Positions 62,764 through 64,000 of a DNA stretch of 64,000 bases are shown here, in pieces. Below the pieces are notes generated by a model that saw nothing but the letters and a program-made list of their open reading frames with translations, did no database searches and was not told where the DNA came from. Within the stretch, counting starts at the first letter, position 1; each line of letters begins with the position of its first letter. Source of the DNA: Pseudarthrobacter sp. Fe7 (GTDB lineage: Bacteria; Actinomycetota; Actinomycetes; Actinomycetales; Micrococcaceae); contig CP099977.1 in assembly GCA_024372495.1 (NCBI GenBank), forward strand, positions 868,001 through 932,000. The letters are read 5' to 3'. Both the position numbers and the translations under genes were made by a program.

Positions 62764-64000
62764 ATGGGGAAGCGTTTGTGGCACGGTAGCCCAAGCGTTG
62801 GCACCGCCTGCCTGCGATTCCTTCTGGTCCCGTTCTGTTTGGTGGCACTCGTCTGTGGCGGCGACAGTGTGGCCATGGCTCCTTCTGTGGTGCTGGGCCC
62901 GCATGAACGGGTTTCCAGCCAACCACAAGTGGTTCCGATGCCACCGCCGCTTTCGGACGTGCTGGACCAGCCAGCCGGGGTGCCGGGCGGGTACGCGATG
63001 GCGATGACCGCCCAGGTGGGAGCCCGCCACGTCCATGCATCCTGGACCTATGTTGATGGGCTGCCGGCACTGAACGCGCAGATGGATTCGTGGCTGCTCG
63101 GACTCCTTGATGCGGCCGCCCCGGCGGGTGGCCGCTATCGGCCTGCGATGGCATTGAATGCCGGGCAGCACCAAGGCCGGGAAATGACTGTCTCAGCCAA
63201 ACCCGTGCAGGCCAAGGGCGCAATGCTGGTGGTCCGCGAACAAGTGACGGACACCGGGCCCGACGGGACGGGGGCCATCCGGTCCGCCACCGTCTACGTC
63301 GATGCAGCTTCCGGTGCGGTCCACAGCGGCACGGAACTGCTGAGGCCGGAGGCCATACCGGCCCTCCGGGCGCGCATGACGGGGATCCCCGCGGACATCG
63401 CGGCCCCCGCCCCGCAGGAAGCTCCGACGGACCTCGTCCTGAGCCCGGCGGGGGAACTGACCGTTACCGCAGGGCTGCCCGGAAGGCCAGGCCAGCAGGT
63501 GGCCATGACCATGGATGCGGCGGATACGGCAGCGGCCCTCAGCGACTATGGCCGCCAGGCCCTCGGGCAGCTGAACGCCGCCGCTGCACCAGGTCCCGCA
63601 ACATCGCCGGCACTGAGGCACGTGAACTGCGACCTCGTCCCGTGCGCTGCACTGACGTACGACGACGGCCCGGACGCGCGCACGACACCCCAGTTACTGG
63701 ACATCCTGAGGGAGAAGAACGCCCAAGCCACGTTCTTCATGACCGGGTCCAACACCACAGCCAACCCCGCGACAGCAAGGCAGGTTGCCGAGGCAGGATA
63801 CGCAATCGGCAACCACACCTTCAGCCACCCCTACCTGACCAAACTGTCCCCGCCCGCGGTCAGGAAAGAGATCGAGCGGACCGACGCCGCCATCCTGGCA
63901 GCCACCGGCTCCACACCTGCCACCATGCGGCCACCATATGGTGCGGCGGATGCAGCCGTCCAGGCCGCTGTGGGCAAACCATTGATGATCTGGGCTGTCG
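62764..64000 (+). CDS. Secreted polysaccharide deacetylase (NodB domain), 5' part
   Basis: An open frame runs from ATG 62764 off the right edge (more than 412 aa). A long signal-type segment (TACLRFLLVPFCLVALVCGG) suggests export. Residues about 60-280 form a domain I do not recognise with certainty, which may resemble N-terminal domains of peptidoglycan deacetylases. From about residue 290 the NodB domain begins: ALTYDDGPDARTT with the catalytic Asp pair, IGNHTFSHPYL with the metal His pair, and MRPPYGA. AAGGAG stands 8 bases before the ATG. It probably removes acetyl groups from cell-wall or chitin-type sugars. Confidence 0.9.
   Translation, partial: MGKRLWHGSPSVGTACLRFLLVPFCLVALVCGGDSVAMAPSVVLGPHERVSSQPQVVPMPPPLSDVLDQPAGVPGGYAMAMTAQVGARHVHASWTYVDGLPALNAQMDSWLLGLLDAAAPAGGRYRPAMALNAGQHQGREMTVSAKPVQAKGAMLVVREQVTDTGPDGTGAIRSATVYVDAASGAVHSGTELLRPEAIPALRARMTGIPADIAAPAPQEAPTDLVLSPAGELTVTAGLPGRPGQQVAMTMDAADTAAALSDYGRQALGQLNAAAAPGPATSPALRHVNCDLVPCAALTYDDGPDARTTPQLLDILREKNAQATFFMTGSNTTANPATARQVAEAGYAIGNHTFSHPYLTKLSPPAVRKEIERTDAAILAATGSTPATMRPPYGAADAAVQAAVGKPLMIWAV

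Overview
The window is high-GC actinobacterial DNA. The rRNA sequence, the zinc-free ribosomal-protein cluster and the overall gene style point to Arthrobacter/Pseudarthrobacter or a close relative in the Micrococcaceae. This is inferred from recognition of the 16S and proteins, not from a database search.

Layout. 0-0.6 kb: 3' end of an SGNH/GDSL esterase. 0.6-3.4 kb (-): flavin electron-transfer operon (ferric-reductase-like membrane flavoprotein, FMN-binding protein with a flavinylation motif, ApbE). 3.7-4.4 kb: rpmB-rpmG-rpsN. 4.6-10.6 and 14.9-20.9 kb: two co-directional, nearly identical rrn operons (16S-23S-5S, no tRNA in the spacer) enclosing a lacI-type regulator and a GH2 beta-galactosidase. 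21.2-25.8 kb: HU, a CopD-CtaG membrane fusion and a thioredoxin/NHL protein. 26.0-30.5 kb: DUF559 protein, an anchored hypothetical protein, a HerA-like ATPase and a GNAT acetyltransferase. 30.5-38.1 kb: FAD/NAD(P)-binding protein divergent from an amino-acid-type ABC importer followed by two luciferase-like monooxygenases, probably for organosulfur or amino-acid salvage. 38.2-50.6 kb: carboxylate locus with DctA, two PrpF-family isomerases, LysR, an FbpABC-type importer, a FAD dehydrogenase and two GntR regulators. 50.8-62.6 kb: ROK-controlled glycoside regulon with a sugar ABC importer, a PHP hydrolase, a GH38 alpha-mannosidase, a Gfo/Idh oxidoreductase and a TIM-barrel isomerase. 62.8 kb to the end: 5' part of a secreted polysaccharide deacetylase.

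Sequence quality matters here. About twenty genes carry single-base frameshifts. Most are one extra C or G inside an AGCT that lies between G/C bases (AGCT read as AGCCT or AGGCT); the rest are mainly one-base losses. When each gene is corrected at these points its length becomes an exact multiple of three and the family sequence is restored. The second 23S copy carries the same insertion at a near-universally conserved position. I therefore annotate these genes as intact CDSs with probable sequencing or consensus errors rather than as pseudogenes; amino-acid lengths given are after correction.

The most interesting biology is the mannoside regulon, where two copies of a 23-bp operator sit over the -35 boxes at both outer ends of the gene set. 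Next come the paired PrpF carboxylate locus and the covalent-flavin electron-transfer operon.
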